Below, one piece after another: positions 16,899 through 25,211 of a stretch of DNA of 49,681 bases. How positions within the stretch are numbered: the first letter of the stretch is position 1; every line of letters starts with the position of its first letter. The notes under the pieces were generated by a model. The model did not search any database, had not been told where the DNA came from, and saw nothing but the letters and a program-made list of their open reading frames with translations. This DNA is from Clostridiales bacterium. Lineage in GTDB: Bacteria; Bacillota; Clostridia; Oscillospirales; CAG-382. Position numbers and translations under genes: made by a program. The stretch is taken from assembly GCA_003343885.1 (NCBI GenBank), contig QAKH01000117.1:1-49681 (forward strand), written 5' to 3'.

Positions 16899-17263
16899 TC
16901 ATCTGTCGCCTCCAACTCTAAGACAATCATACCCATTGCACACCTGGAACTAACAACAGCATATCTTTTGAAAAACGGCTTTCCGAGAGCTGTGCCGTCA
17001 TCAATCTGTATCTGTTGCCCCTGTTCAGGTACGTTGGAATCCATATCCGCTAGTGATATGTGTGCAACTACGGACACCTGATATAATCCTTGCATACTGT
17101 CCGCTGACGGTGTCGACATTTCAGATTCCTTATGCTTTGTGAGCAATATTTTTATATTCTCATATGTACAGCCATTGTATATAACCGTGTGTAGATCAGC
17201 AAAATCGTCAAGGCTGAGGAAAACGCTCGAATTATCCGACTCTACAATATCACGCAAGCTCAT
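16895..17263 (-). CDS. Head-tail connector protein (FII-like)
   Basis: 122 residues. The N-terminus (RDIVESDNSSVFLSLDDFAD) and the middle CTYENIKILLTKHKE fit the small connector group that includes lambda FII, a beta-barrel placed under the portal. The remainder (QGLYQVSVVAHISLADMDSN, then FKRYAVVSSRCAMGMIVLEL) is beta-rich, as expected. It lies between the HeH-domain protein and the gpZ-like gene, with four-base overlaps on both sides. The family call is moderate because these proteins diverge strongly. Confidence 0.6.
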   Translation of the reverse strand: MSLRDIVESDNSSVFLSLDDFADLHTVIYNGCTYENIKILLTKHKESEMSTPSADSMQGLYQVSVVAHISLADMDSNVPEQGQQIQIDDGTALGKPFFKRYAVVSSRCAMGMIVLELEATDE

Positions 17264-17661
17264 ATCGGATCACTTACAGTCAGTTGAGGAGGATTGTCGC
17301 TGCTAAAATACTCATCCAACGCTTCAACCATTTCCTCTTTGGTTGTGCCAACTTTGTATGTTATCCCGCACTTTTTAGCAATTTCGCGTAATTCATCTGC
17401 TTTCATTTTGACACTGTATTTTATACTTCTTTCCTCAAGAGAGAGCACCTCTTTTTCTGACATGGATTCTTGTGTCTGCTTTATACTTTCTTCTGCAGGA
17501 GCGGTTGCAACTGCTTTATTATCATAAACGCCAACGCCGAGCGAAACAAGGCGTTCCGCTTCGGCATTTTCCACTTCGATTATTTTTCCCGGCAGACACA
17601 ATTTGTTTCTTCCATTTGTTCTCACTCCGTACCCACCGGATATAATTTTAACTTTTCGCAT
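17260..17661 (-). CDS. Small head protein with C-terminal HeH/SAP-like helix pair
   Basis: 133 residues from the ATG at 17661, nine bases behind AAGGAG; an upstream in-frame start at 17724 would overlap the capsid gene and lacks a good site. Residues 1-50 are a small beta unit (KVKIISGGYGVRTNGRNKLC). A low-complexity linker follows (TAPAEESIKQTQESMSEKE). The last 50 residues (SVKMKADELREIAKKCGITY, then TKEEMVEALDEYF) form an HeH/LEM-like helix pair seen in small phage head proteins and some nucleic-acid-binding proteins. It probably works near the connector; its function is unknown. Confidence 0.65.
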   Translation of the reverse strand: MRKVKIISGGYGVRTNGRNKLCLPGKIIEVENAEAERLVSLGVGVYDNKAVATAPAEESIKQTQESMSEKEVLSLEERSIKYSVKMKADELREIAKKCGITYKVGTTKEEMVEALDEYFSSDNPPQLTVSDPI

Positions 17662-17687
17662 ACATTCCTGCTCCTTTCCGGTAACGC

Positions 17688-18761
17688 TTAGGATACTACG
17701 TTTGCGGCGTAAATGTACGGGCAATAATTTCTCGGTGCCGCCAGAGGACGAGTACCAAGACGGAATATTCTTATATCGTTCTTCTGGTCAACGACAAGCT
17801 TGGGAACACGGTCTGCGACGAAAGTAGAATACTCGGATGAGCCATATGGGATCTGGGTAATCTGTCCGTACATCATATGGCCGCACCCGGGTGCTGTTAC
17901 CATCGCCGAGGTAGCCGGGAAATACGGAGTGTCCTCTCCGTTATCATCTTCATAGCTTTCAGACACGTCCCAAAGAGTGAGCAAAAAACCTCCGAAGTTA
18001 AGCACACCCATGCGTGTAACTCCGGGGTATGCTATGTTTTGATCAATAGTACCGGTAATTATACCAGATACACGGTCGAGTAACTCTCTGACTTTTTCAA
18101 TGTTGAGCACAGCGTCCGCAACGTCGGAGCCTAGAATAAGATCTGCGCAAGGCAGTCCTCTGCGAGCCAACATTTTGCACATATTTTTCACGTCTCCGAA
18201 AAAATCTCCGTCTGCACCGTTCCAAACATTTGACACGGTATAAGTATGATCTGACTCGGAATCAAAAAAGTTGATCTGATTGATATCACCCTTTGTATCC
18301 TTGTCAACATATTCCTGCATAGTGCATGCGTTATTGATCATCGTTTGAGCTGCCATCCATTCCTCGCGACGTCTGATACGTGCATCGAGATCCTGCATGT
18401 CATCGAGCAACAGTCTTGCGGCTCTTTCAGCAGGAGTGGAACCGGGATACATTGCCTCTCCGAACCCTCTCACTGACAGCTCGTCAATGGTCAAGACTCT
18501 TGACGGCGCAATGTATGCCGGCTGATATTCGTGGATACTGTATCCTCTGCGGCCGACCGGAATGTCACCGGCACGAGGAGCGACAAAACAAGCCATGCGT
18601 CTGTCACCCTTGCGGTATTCTGTCAGCACCTTGTCCGACGCGAATAAATCATTCGCTCCGGTCGGAAAATATCTGTCTTTGAAAAATGATGTCTGAGGGA
18701 CAAGTTCCTCTGCAATCGCCATCAACACATAGTTGTCGAGAAAATTAATTGTCGCAGGCAT
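17688..18761 (-). CDS. Major capsid protein (lambda gpE family)
   Basis: 357 residues. PQTSFFKDRYFPTGANDLFA, FVAPRAGDIPVGRRGYSIHE and YQPAYIAPSRVLTIDELSVR form the characteristic N-terminal block of the capsid E family, and AARLLLDDMQDLDARIRRRE is its long helix. It folds as an HK97-type shell subunit and is decorated by the gpD-like protein encoded just upstream. No cleavage peptide is visible, consistent with lambda gpE. Confidence 0.95.
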   Translation of the reverse strand: MPATINFLDNYVLMAIAEELVPQTSFFKDRYFPTGANDLFASDKVLTEYRKGDRRMACFVAPRAGDIPVGRRGYSIHEYQPAYIAPSRVLTIDELSVRGFGEAMYPGSTPAERAARLLLDDMQDLDARIRRREEWMAAQTMINNACTMQEYVDKDTKGDINQINFFDSESDHTYTVSNVWNGADGDFFGDVKNMCKMLARRGLPCADLILGSDVADAVLNIEKVRELLDRVSGIITGTIDQNIAYPGVTRMGVLNFGGFLLTLWDVSESYEDDNGEDTPYFPATSAMVTAPGCGHMMYGQITQIPYGSSEYSTFVADRVPKLVVDQKNDIRIFRLGTRPLAAPRNYCPYIYAANVVS

Positions 18762-18773
18762 TATTATTCCTCC

Positions 18774-19172
18774 TTAGTTCTGCGCCGCTTTGAAAACAAT
18801 ATTATATTTTCTCAGCGCGTCTTTGTCATCAGCAGTTATTACATAATCCTCTTTTACGGTGATTTTGTTGGGATCAAAACATCCTGCTGTGTATACAGTC
18901 ATATCAACATCGTCAGATGTGCCGACAGTAACGTCGTCCGTCAATATACACGTTGGTGTAAGTGTTTCGCTCGATCCCGCCGGCGTTCCGAGGATAACGA
19001 GTTTGTTGTCACCGCCAGTACCGGAAGACAGCGCCATTATTGTGCCGCGTGTATAGGTTGTTTCGACAGATCCTTTGCGTATTGTCATGCCCCTAACCTC
19101 AATCGCCGGCACTACGTCGGTAATAAGTCCGTCCGGAATCATTTCACCGATTTTGCTAGATAAATTTGCCAT
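18774..19172 (-). CDS. Head decoration protein (lambda gpD-like)
   Basis: 132 residues. The middle (TRGTIMALSSGTGGDNKLVI, then ILTDDVTVGTSDDVDMTVYT) and the AGCFDPNKITVK motif match gpD trimers that stabilise the expanded capsid. It lies between the protease and capsid genes as in lambda (C/Nu3, D, E). A good GGAGGA site precedes its ATG. Confidence 0.9.
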   Translation of the reverse strand: MANLSSKIGEMIPDGLITDVVPAIEVRGMTIRKGSVETTYTRGTIMALSSGTGGDNKLVILGTPAGSSETLTPTCILTDDVTVGTSDDVDMTVYTAGCFDPNKITVKEDYVITADDKDALRKYNIVFKAAQN

Positions 19173-19174
19173 GA

Positions 19175-19591
19175 TTAGTCCTCCTTCTTTTCGTGGAACA
19201 TGCTTTTGATTGCTGCACGGGCATCATTCAGCAAATCCTCTGCGGTTTTGACTTTGATATCGTCCGGCACATTTGCAGCCGCCGTGACTTCGTCAGCGTT
19301 CGACTCTTTTCTGTCCTCAGCAAGTGCATTCATAAAGTTTGCACCGATCTTTGCGGCTTCTGTCGCTGCACGATATGTCATTTCCTGCGCTGTGCAGTGT
19401 GTAGTGTACTTTGCCGCTCTCACTGTCGCCTCGTCGAACAGATGCGCAATCTCATCTATTTCTGCCAAACGCTGACGTTCCGCTTCTACTGCCTGGTTGG
19501 TCGCAGACGTCTGTTCGGCACGCATATCCGCCTCCACCTGAGCGGCAAGCTCCGGATTTTCCGCTCGGAGCTCTGACAAATTTTTAGCCAT
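19175..19591 (-). CDS. Nested scaffold protein (Nu3-like), in-frame internal start
   Basis: Inside the protease gene an ATG at 19591 is preceded at nine bases by AAAGGGGA. It would yield the C-terminal 138 residues (MAKNLSELRAENPELAAQVE onward), an almost purely helical, acidic and alanine-rich protein. Lambda makes Nu3 in exactly this way from the end of gene C. The internal ribosome site is seen directly; its use is inferred. Confidence 0.7.
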   Translation of the reverse strand: MAKNLSELRAENPELAAQVEADMRAEQTSATNQAVEAERQRLAEIDEIAHLFDEATVRAAKYTTHCTAQEMTYRAATEAAKIGANFMNALAEDRKESNADEVTAAANVPDDIKVKTAEDLLNDARAAIKSMFHEKKED

Positions 19592-20380
19592 AGAGTAATT
19601 TCCCCTTTCGATTTTTCCGGTGTCACCCGGTGTAGTTGTTTTTATAACATCACCCTGAGGTGTAGTTATTGTAGGTATTATATCCGGTATCGTTACGCCC
19701 TTTGCCAAGTGTAGAACTTTGTTTCCGGCAATTATTGTTTTTCTGTTGGCACTTGCGACTATCTGCATATTGTTATCGCTTTCGGTCAATTCATCGCAAA
19801 ATCCTTTTTCTACAGCTTCGCGACCGGTTAAAAACGTAGTGTCTGACATCATGTGCCTTATCACCGTATCGCTCAGATTTGTCTTGCGTTTATATATTTC
19901 AACCTGCGCGTCATCCCATGCGTTGTTCTGCTTGGCAATCGATAAAAGCTCGTCAGCGTTGTATCCCCCAAAAATAAACGTCCAGCATTTATGTATCATG
20001 AAAAGTGAACTTGGATATATCATCACCTTATCACACGCACATGCAATATGTGTCGCCGCCGACATTGCAACTCCCTCTATTACGGCAACAAGCTCTGTAC
20101 CGTTTTCAGACATTTCACGGAGCTTATTATGGATAAAAAGCGAAGCGGAAGCATCGCCGCCGAATGAATCAATATGCAGGGTGATTTTTTTACAATTTTG
20201 CAGACGCGCCAAGTCCGAAATAAAATCGTCCTTGACAATGTAATTGCCCGGCGCAGGTTCTCCTGTCCACCAGTCGACAGGCTGTGACTCTACGACATCG
20301 CCGTACATCTCAATATCGGCTTCGTCGCCGGTACCCTTGAAACTGTACGCTATGCGTTTAAAATTGATTTTGTTATTCAT
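19175..20380 (-). CDS. Head maturation protease, ClpP/S49-like, with C-terminal scaffold
   Basis: 401 residues. Residues 1-200 are a ClpP-fold protease: oxyanion segment DSFGGDA (71-77), nucleophile Ser107 in GVAMSAATHIA, and His130 in MIHKCW. A linker to about 260 leads to a helical, charged scaffold region. This is the lambda C plus Nu3 design: the enzyme matures the procapsid and its scaffold part guides shell assembly. The gene overlaps the portal stop by eight bases and starts behind GGAGGGG. An internal start for the scaffold is described separately. Confidence 0.9.
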   Translation of the reverse strand: MNNKINFKRIAYSFKGTGDEADIEMYGDVVESQPVDWWTGEPAPGNYIVKDDFISDLARLQNCKKITLHIDSFGGDASASLFIHNKLREMSENGTELVAVIEGVAMSAATHIACACDKVMIYPSSLFMIHKCWTFIFGGYNADELLSIAKQNNAWDDAQVEIYKRKTNLSDTVIRHMMSDTTFLTGREAVEKGFCDELTESDNNMQIVASANRKTIIAGNKVLHLAKGVTIPDIIPTITTPQGDVIKTTTPGDTGKIERGNYSMAKNLSELRAENPELAAQVEADMRAEQTSATNQAVEAERQRLAEIDEIAHLFDEATVRAAKYTTHCTAQEMTYRAATEAAKIGANFMNALAEDRKESNADEVTAAANVPDDIKVKTAEDLLNDARAAIKSMFHEKKED

Positions 20381-21896
20381 CGCTTACCCCTCCGTTTGTT
20401 GCAGGATTTCCGAATCTTTCTTTTTCCCTCATTACGACCTCTGCGTTTTCCATCCAGTCGCCGCCGTAAGATTCTCGTGTTACCTGTTCGTTTGTTTTCC
20501 AACCGTTAGCCACCAATATCATATTGGCGTTCGCCTCTTTTACCGGGTCAAGATGCGTCTGCGCCGGACCGTCCCACCTTGATGCGCTCCATGCGTGTCT
20601 GATGAGAGGATTATCAAAAAATCCCGGCGCCTTTATTCGTCCAATCGCGACAGCTTCGGCTAACCACACTTTATATACCGGCACGCAAAAATCAGTAACA
20701 AACCACGACCGTTGCATTTTGATTGATTCCCATGCTTCTTCAAGCGCGCCTTTAGCAGCTGAGTATGACGAATTAAACTCTTTCATCAATATGTCATACG
20801 GTATCTCTGTCGCCGCGCCAATCATACGACATATGGACTTTACGAAATTGTCAAATCCGGCAGTAGGTACGTTCGGATTTCCAAGTGTCACAGCTTCGCC
20901 TGGAGCAAGATGGTTTATTGTTCCCGGACCCATTTCGTACTCATTTTCACTTGTCGAAATATTTGACTGTTGCTCATCCGCTGTGCCGACCTCGTTAAAA
21001 GGAAAGTCCGTCGTATCAGTATTTGTGGTAATCCATGCCGTTAGATAACTTTGAACAAGCGCTGCAACCAGTTCACTCTCGGTGTACCGCCGCAACTGCA
21101 AAAGAGATTCAATTACCGGAGCAAGATACGTTACGCCTCTGTACTGTTCGGGACGTTCTGCGCTCATGATATGCAGTATATTTGGCAGTCCTGTTTTTTC
21201 GCCTACCGCCTTAACTCTCGTCCACTGCGGAACACCGTCGCCTGTTATCTGATTAGGATATTTGTCGCATATGTAATACGCGACTACTTTTCCGGTTTTG
21301 TCAACCTCAACACCGTCGTGTATCAGATTGCCGTTGTCCTTGTTTTTCCCCTCAGTCTGCCCTGCCATCGGAGATATTGCGGCATCTTTCGGCGTACTGA
21401 TTCTGTCCGCCTCAATAAGATGTAGCCGAAGACTATACGGATTATACGGATTCGGTTCACTACGTTTTAAAAGTACAAATACATCTCCGGTCATCAGCCA
21501 CGATTTTAACGCTAACTGTTGTAATTCGTATATATTATTAAGTCCGAGTGCGTCGCAGTTCTGTTTATTTTCGCACCACAGCCGCCATTCCGCCTCCGTG
21601 TCTGCCTGCCATTTGCGGATATAATCTTCTGACAGTCCAAGCACATTATTTTTAACTACGCACTTCATGTGCAGTCCGGTTCCGACGCATTTTGTCCTGC
21701 TGGTATTGATAGCTGCCGCAGCAATAGGTGACGCCATAAATAACATTCTCGCTCTTTGCCGCAACGTCATATTGTTAAAATCAATATCTTCTGTCGGCGC
21801 TCCGCTCTGAGCGATAAATCCTTTTAGCGCTCTTTTTGTTTGACTGGCACCGGCATCGCTATATCCTTTTGCTTTAGGTTTTAAAATATTTTTCAC
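20373..21896 (-). CDS. Portal protein (lambda gpB family)
   Basis: 507 residues. MRQRARMLF-like N-terminus (TLRQRARMLFMASPIAAAAI), NTSRTKCVGTGLHMKCVV, LKSWLMTGDVFVLLKRSEPN and MIGAATEIPYDILMKEFNSS are portal signatures of the lambda family. It forms the dodecameric ring for packaging and tail joining. It overlaps the protease start by eight bases, and a 90-bp intergenic stretch with a small hairpin (AGACGG/CCGTCT) separates it from the gpW-like gene. Confidence 0.95.
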   Translation of the reverse strand: MKNILKPKAKGYSDAGASQTKRALKGFIAQSGAPTEDIDFNNMTLRQRARMLFMASPIAAAAINTSRTKCVGTGLHMKCVVKNNVLGLSEDYIRKWQADTEAEWRLWCENKQNCDALGLNNIYELQQLALKSWLMTGDVFVLLKRSEPNPYNPYSLRLHLIEADRISTPKDAAISPMAGQTEGKNKDNGNLIHDGVEVDKTGKVVAYYICDKYPNQITGDGVPQWTRVKAVGEKTGLPNILHIMSAERPEQYRGVTYLAPVIESLLQLRRYTESELVAALVQSYLTAWITTNTDTTDFPFNEVGTADEQQSNISTSENEYEMGPGTINHLAPGEAVTLGNPNVPTAGFDNFVKSICRMIGAATEIPYDILMKEFNSSYSAAKGALEEAWESIKMQRSWFVTDFCVPVYKVWLAEAVAIGRIKAPGFFDNPLIRHAWSASRWDGPAQTHLDPVKEANANMILVANGWKTNEQVTRESYGGDWMENAEVVMREKERFGNPATNGGVSDE

Positions 21897-21986
21897 TTCA
21901 TACCTCCGTTTATAAACGACTCAAGACGGCAAGGAGCCAACCGTCTCAAATCGTAGCACCAAGCCCTGAGCAAGGGCGAGTACCCA

Positions 21987-22241
21987 TTAAATATCTCTCG
22001 GTATTACACCGACAGCTTTCCGCGGACTTCTGCCGCACATTATAGCTTTATACTCTTCACGTTTTCTTATCGCAGTATCAAGCTCGGCCGAAATTCGGTC
22101 AAGGTCGAAACGCGTGAGGCTACGGTCATCAATGGTATAGGATTTTACACCACCACTGATAAGCGCTTCCTGCGCCAATGTCAGCTTCTCCACCATCTTG
22201 TCAAAATGGTTATATAATTTTTCTGCCTGTACTCTTGTCAT
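21987..22241 (-). CDS. Head-tail joining gpW-like protein
   Basis: 84 residues from the ATG at 22241 (a start at 22256 is possible but overlaps the terminase stop). TLAQEALISGGVKSYTIDDR followed by SLTRFDLDRISAELDTAI is the short helix-hairpin-helix pattern of gpW/DUF6148-type connectors, located between terminase and portal as in lambda (A, W, B). It probably closes the portal channel after packaging. Confidence 0.8.
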   Translation of the reverse strand: MTRVQAEKLYNHFDKMVEKLTLAQEALISGGVKSYTIDDRSLTRFDLDRISAELDTAIRKREEYKAIMCGRSPRKAVGVIPRDI

Positions 22242-22249
22242 TTTTCCAC

Positions 22250-24154
22250 CTACCATTCGTCATACATTCTGTTAATGTTACTTTTGCGTTGTGGTTTTGC
22301 AGTGCGAGAGGGCGTTGCAACAGTCGTTTGTATATTCGCCTGCGTTCCTTTAATTTTTCGCTCAATCGCATCATAGTCAGGCGATAATGCCTTCGCGGCG
22401 GCAAGGGCGTAATTTCTACAGTCTAACGCTTCGTTTCGTTCGTGTCCCGGTATTTTTTCCCACTGCCAAGGATTACGACGTCCTGTCTTATATACACGGT
22501 GTTCGGATAATAGTCCGTTAAAATACGCTGTTCCGTAATCATCGCGCCGCGGAAAATGACAATACCTGCGACCGGGAGTTTGTACTTTTAAGTTATCATT
22601 GATAAGCTGCTTTCCGGAATCAACACCGATTTCGTAACACCACGTTTGTCCGATAGCTTTACCGTTAACAACGATTTTCTGCTTTTTCGGCGGTGATGTG
22701 TACGGTACGCCGTCACCACCACGACCTTTTATAGCAAATACTCTTTTTGCAAATCTATCACGGCATCTCATTCTGACGTCCTGTGTAAAATGTCCGCCTT
22801 CGTCCACAAACGTCAAAGACACTGGAAGCTTTACTCCGTTTGAAAAACTATAATGTTTGTCGATTATCGCATCTAACGCATCCCATGTTTCGTCCGCGTC
22901 CGGTCTGCCCATTATGTACCCTTTCGCAATTCCCCACGTTTCTCCGAAATGTCCGTGTCCGACGACCTCATACTCAAGGCGGTCGTCCTGTGTATCTACT
23001 CCGCAGGTCAGCAACAATACGCCTTCCGGAAGTTCCGCAGGATAATCTTCTCGTCGTGCTATAATACTGTCCTCGTCCTCAATGTCGCCTCGGTCTTCCC
23101 ACAGCAAACCGAATCGTGTATTATACACGACCTGCATTTTTTTACTGTTACCGATAGCTTTAAGATACAAAATTATCGTTGACGTCCACGACGCCCAGGG
23201 AGATATCCAAGACGACAGCCAAAACGAGCGCGTACCGTGTGCGGTGAGTGCTTCAGGATTTTCCGCTACCCATTTTGACGGCTGCTTTTTCATTTCCGCC
23301 TCAGAAGATACTCCACCGCAACTCGGACACACATAACACAAATTACTGATTTTATACGTGATGTCGATTCCGACCTTTGTCTCTTCTTTATCAAAACGGA
23401 TATTATCAAAAACAATTTCGTTGTACTCTCCGCAGTGCGGACATTTCGTTTTCCAACGCTCTTTGGTACCGTCGGCGTATGCTGACTCAATAGCACTTGC
23501 TCCCTTAATTGTCGGGGTGGATACTTCTACCGATTTCGCGTTGTAAAAAGTAATCTGTCTTGCTGTCGCAAGTTCCCACGGATCTCCTTCGTTTCCCGCT
23601 GACTCCGCCCAACGGTCGCGCTCATCGCCGAAAATATATCGAATAGGCTTTGAAGCCAGTGCGTGCGCTTCGGTTGAACCGCACATCGTCAGTATTCCGC
23701 CGGGATATGTTTTTTGCAAAATCGTATTTGCGCTGTCCCTGCTTTTGGGATCAGCTACCTTTGCTTTGAGCGACGGACAATCTCGTATCATCGGCGCAAT
23801 GCGGAGTTTAGAATATTCCTTAGCGTCAATTGTTGTTGGATGTACGAAAAGAATCGAGCCTGGATCCTGATCTATAATATATCCGAGCATATTATTGATA
23901 GTTTCGGATTTGCCGACCTGTGATGACGATACAATAACAATATGCCGCACACGTGCGTCGTTAAACGCATCCATTGGTTCCTTGAGATACGGCGTTCGGC
24001 TTGTCCTCCATTGTCCGACTTCCGCAGAGCTCTCAGCTGACAGCCGGCGCTTTTTATCCGCCCACTCTGATACAGTCAGTTTTTCCGGCGGTTTCATACG
24101 AGAGATGGCAGGAGAGATAGCATTATTTAATCGCTTTACATCACGCTTCTTCAT
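22250..24154 (-). CDS. Terminase large subunit (GpA-type)
   Basis: 634 residues. The N-terminal ATPase domain has a Walker A at SSSQVGKS (76-83) and IRYIFGDERDRWAESAGNEG downstream. A treble-clef zinc site follows (CPHCGEYNEI with CYVCPSCGG, around 230-275). The C-terminal nuclease domain begins with LLTCGVDTQDDRLEYEVVG. It packages DNA with the small subunit, whose gene overlaps its start by 14 bases. The lambda gpA type usually makes cohesive ends, so cos packaging is likely. Confidence 0.95.
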   Translation of the reverse strand: MKKRDVKRLNNAISPAISRMKPPEKLTVSEWADKKRRLSAESSAEVGQWRTSRTPYLKEPMDAFNDARVRHIVIVSSSQVGKSETINNMLGYIIDQDPGSILFVHPTTIDAKEYSKLRIAPMIRDCPSLKAKVADPKSRDSANTILQKTYPGGILTMCGSTEAHALASKPIRYIFGDERDRWAESAGNEGDPWELATARQITFYNAKSVEVSTPTIKGASAIESAYADGTKERWKTKCPHCGEYNEIVFDNIRFDKEETKVGIDITYKISNLCYVCPSCGGVSSEAEMKKQPSKWVAENPEALTAHGTRSFWLSSWISPWASWTSTIILYLKAIGNSKKMQVVYNTRFGLLWEDRGDIEDEDSIIARREDYPAELPEGVLLLTCGVDTQDDRLEYEVVGHGHFGETWGIAKGYIMGRPDADETWDALDAIIDKHYSFSNGVKLPVSLTFVDEGGHFTQDVRMRCRDRFAKRVFAIKGRGGDGVPYTSPPKKQKIVVNGKAIGQTWCYEIGVDSGKQLINDNLKVQTPGRRYCHFPRRDDYGTAYFNGLLSEHRVYKTGRRNPWQWEKIPGHERNEALDCRNYALAAAKALSPDYDAIERKIKGTQANIQTTVATPSRTAKPQRKSNINRMYDEW

Positions 24155-24761
24155 CTTCGTAATCGACAGCCGTATCCATTTTCATACGCTCGCGGACTCT
24201 TTCTTCATATTTGGCAGAATCATATTTGTAGTTCGATAATTCTTCCATGACTTTGTATATTTCAGCTCGGATAATCTCGGAAGCTTCTGCCGGGTCTTTT
24301 GCGGCAACTACATCTACGGAAAGTCTGCCGGGCAGAGCGAGTAAAGCTCCACGAATCGCAAAAATCAAATCCTCTGTCATGGCGCACACGTCCTCCGACC
24401 GGTGCATTTTTCCTTGCAGTTCATCAGCCTGTAACGATGCCATTGTAGCCTTCGCCTTTTTGAATCTGACTTCTTCTACTCTGCGTGCTTTTTCTATTTT
24501 TTTATCGTCATCGCTCTGTTCGTCCAAACGGGAATCAATCATGTCAATATAGGCACTCATCGTCGGCGCCATTTCGTAAAGTGTGCCGAACGAGGTTTTT
24601 TTCTTTGCCAGTGTTCCCTGACTTGTAAGTTGTCCTATCCATTGATTTGATTTTCCAGTAATGGCGCATATGTCAGCGGTTTTCACAAAAACAGGAGTGC
24701 CTGCTTGTAAAACATAAACCGCTCCGTCTTTTACAACGGCAATATCACTTGACTTAGCCAC
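24141..24761 (-). CDS. Terminase small subunit (Nu1-like)
   Basis: 206 residues from a GTG at 24761 with AAGGAG nine bases upstream; an in-frame start at 24800 would place the ribosome site inside the gene. VFVKTADICAITGKSNQWIG is a winged helix-turn-helix for DNA-end recognition, and the rest is a long charged helix bundle (KKIEKARRVEEVRFKKAKAT, LIFAIRGALLALPGRLSVDV). It recognises the packaging site and recruits the large subunit. Confidence 0.85.
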   Translation of the reverse strand: MAKSSDIAVVKDGAVYVLQAGTPVFVKTADICAITGKSNQWIGQLTSQGTLAKKKTSFGTLYEMAPTMSAYIDMIDSRLDEQSDDDKKIEKARRVEEVRFKKAKATMASLQADELQGKMHRSEDVCAMTEDLIFAIRGALLALPGRLSVDVVAAKDPAEASEIIRAEIYKVMEELSNYKYDSAKYEERVRERMKMDTAVDYEDEEA

Positions 24762-24866
24762 AAACAAACGCTCCTTTCTTTGTGGTTGAGCGATTACCAC
24801 CGTTTTACGCTACTTATCAATCGCCCGAAGTTTTTCGCAACCTGGTATGCAGGATAAAAATGGTTT

Positions 24867-24943
24867 TGGAGCTGACGATAGGACTCGAACCTACACTCTG
24901 ACGCTTACAAGGCGACTGCTTTACCCAATTAAGCAACATCAGC
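24867..24943 (-). tRNA. tRNA-Thr (anticodon UGU)
   Basis: 77 bases with encoded CCA at 24867-24869. Acceptor GCTGATG pairs with CGTCAGC (one G-U). The D-arm is GCTT...AAGC with a GGG-containing loop; the anticodon loop is CTTGTAA (anticodon TGT) with a mismatch at the second stem pair; the T-arm is GTAGG/CCTAT around TTCGAGT. It reads ACA threonine codons. It lies between the small terminase gene and the five-gene cassette, outside any coding region. Confidence 0.93.
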
Positions 24944-25211
24944 AAATCTCTCGTCTGTCCGAGATGTCAACCGTCTCTCCGATTTGCCGTTTAAGAAAGG
25001 AAAGAGATATTTTTATGCGAAAATGCAAAGCATTATGTGTCTGGACTCCCACCATTCCACGCATAATGACACATAGTCCCACCCACTTTATTTAAAACTT
25101 TTTGTAATAATTATTACAATTAAACTTCCCAAAAAACGCATTGGTAACTATGCGAAATTTGGGGTTAGCAAGCCCGCAGTTGATTATTTCGCTGTCACAG
25201 TACCTTTTGCC
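24944..25211. other. Non-coding gap between tRNA and cassette
   Basis: No gene with a credible start is visible on either strand. It holds an 18-bp perfect palindrome (25102-25119, TTGTAATAATTATTACAA), and around 25030-25075 the words CATTATG/CATAATG and ATGTGTC/GACACAT, which can pair in two alternative ways. On the minus strand a TTGACA lies just upstream of the tRNA but lacks a good -10 partner. It may hold a terminator or regulatory element; I see nothing decisive. Confidence 0.4.
25102..25119. repeat. 18-bp perfect palindrome, possible operator
   Basis: TTGTAATAATTATTACAA is its own reverse complement. Its half-site TTGTAAT resembles the half-site TTGTATAAT of the palindrome over the repressor promoter at 45002-45021, but spacing and centre differ. 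It lies after the last cassette gene, where it could also act as a cruciform or terminator stem, since AAAAAG follows on the minus strand. Confidence 0.35.

Noticed and set aside
24847..25095. Plus-strand open frame of 82 codons
   Set aside because: It runs antisense through the tRNA-Thr gene, whose reverse complement gives the familiar DRTRTYT-type false protein, and it has no good ribosome site.
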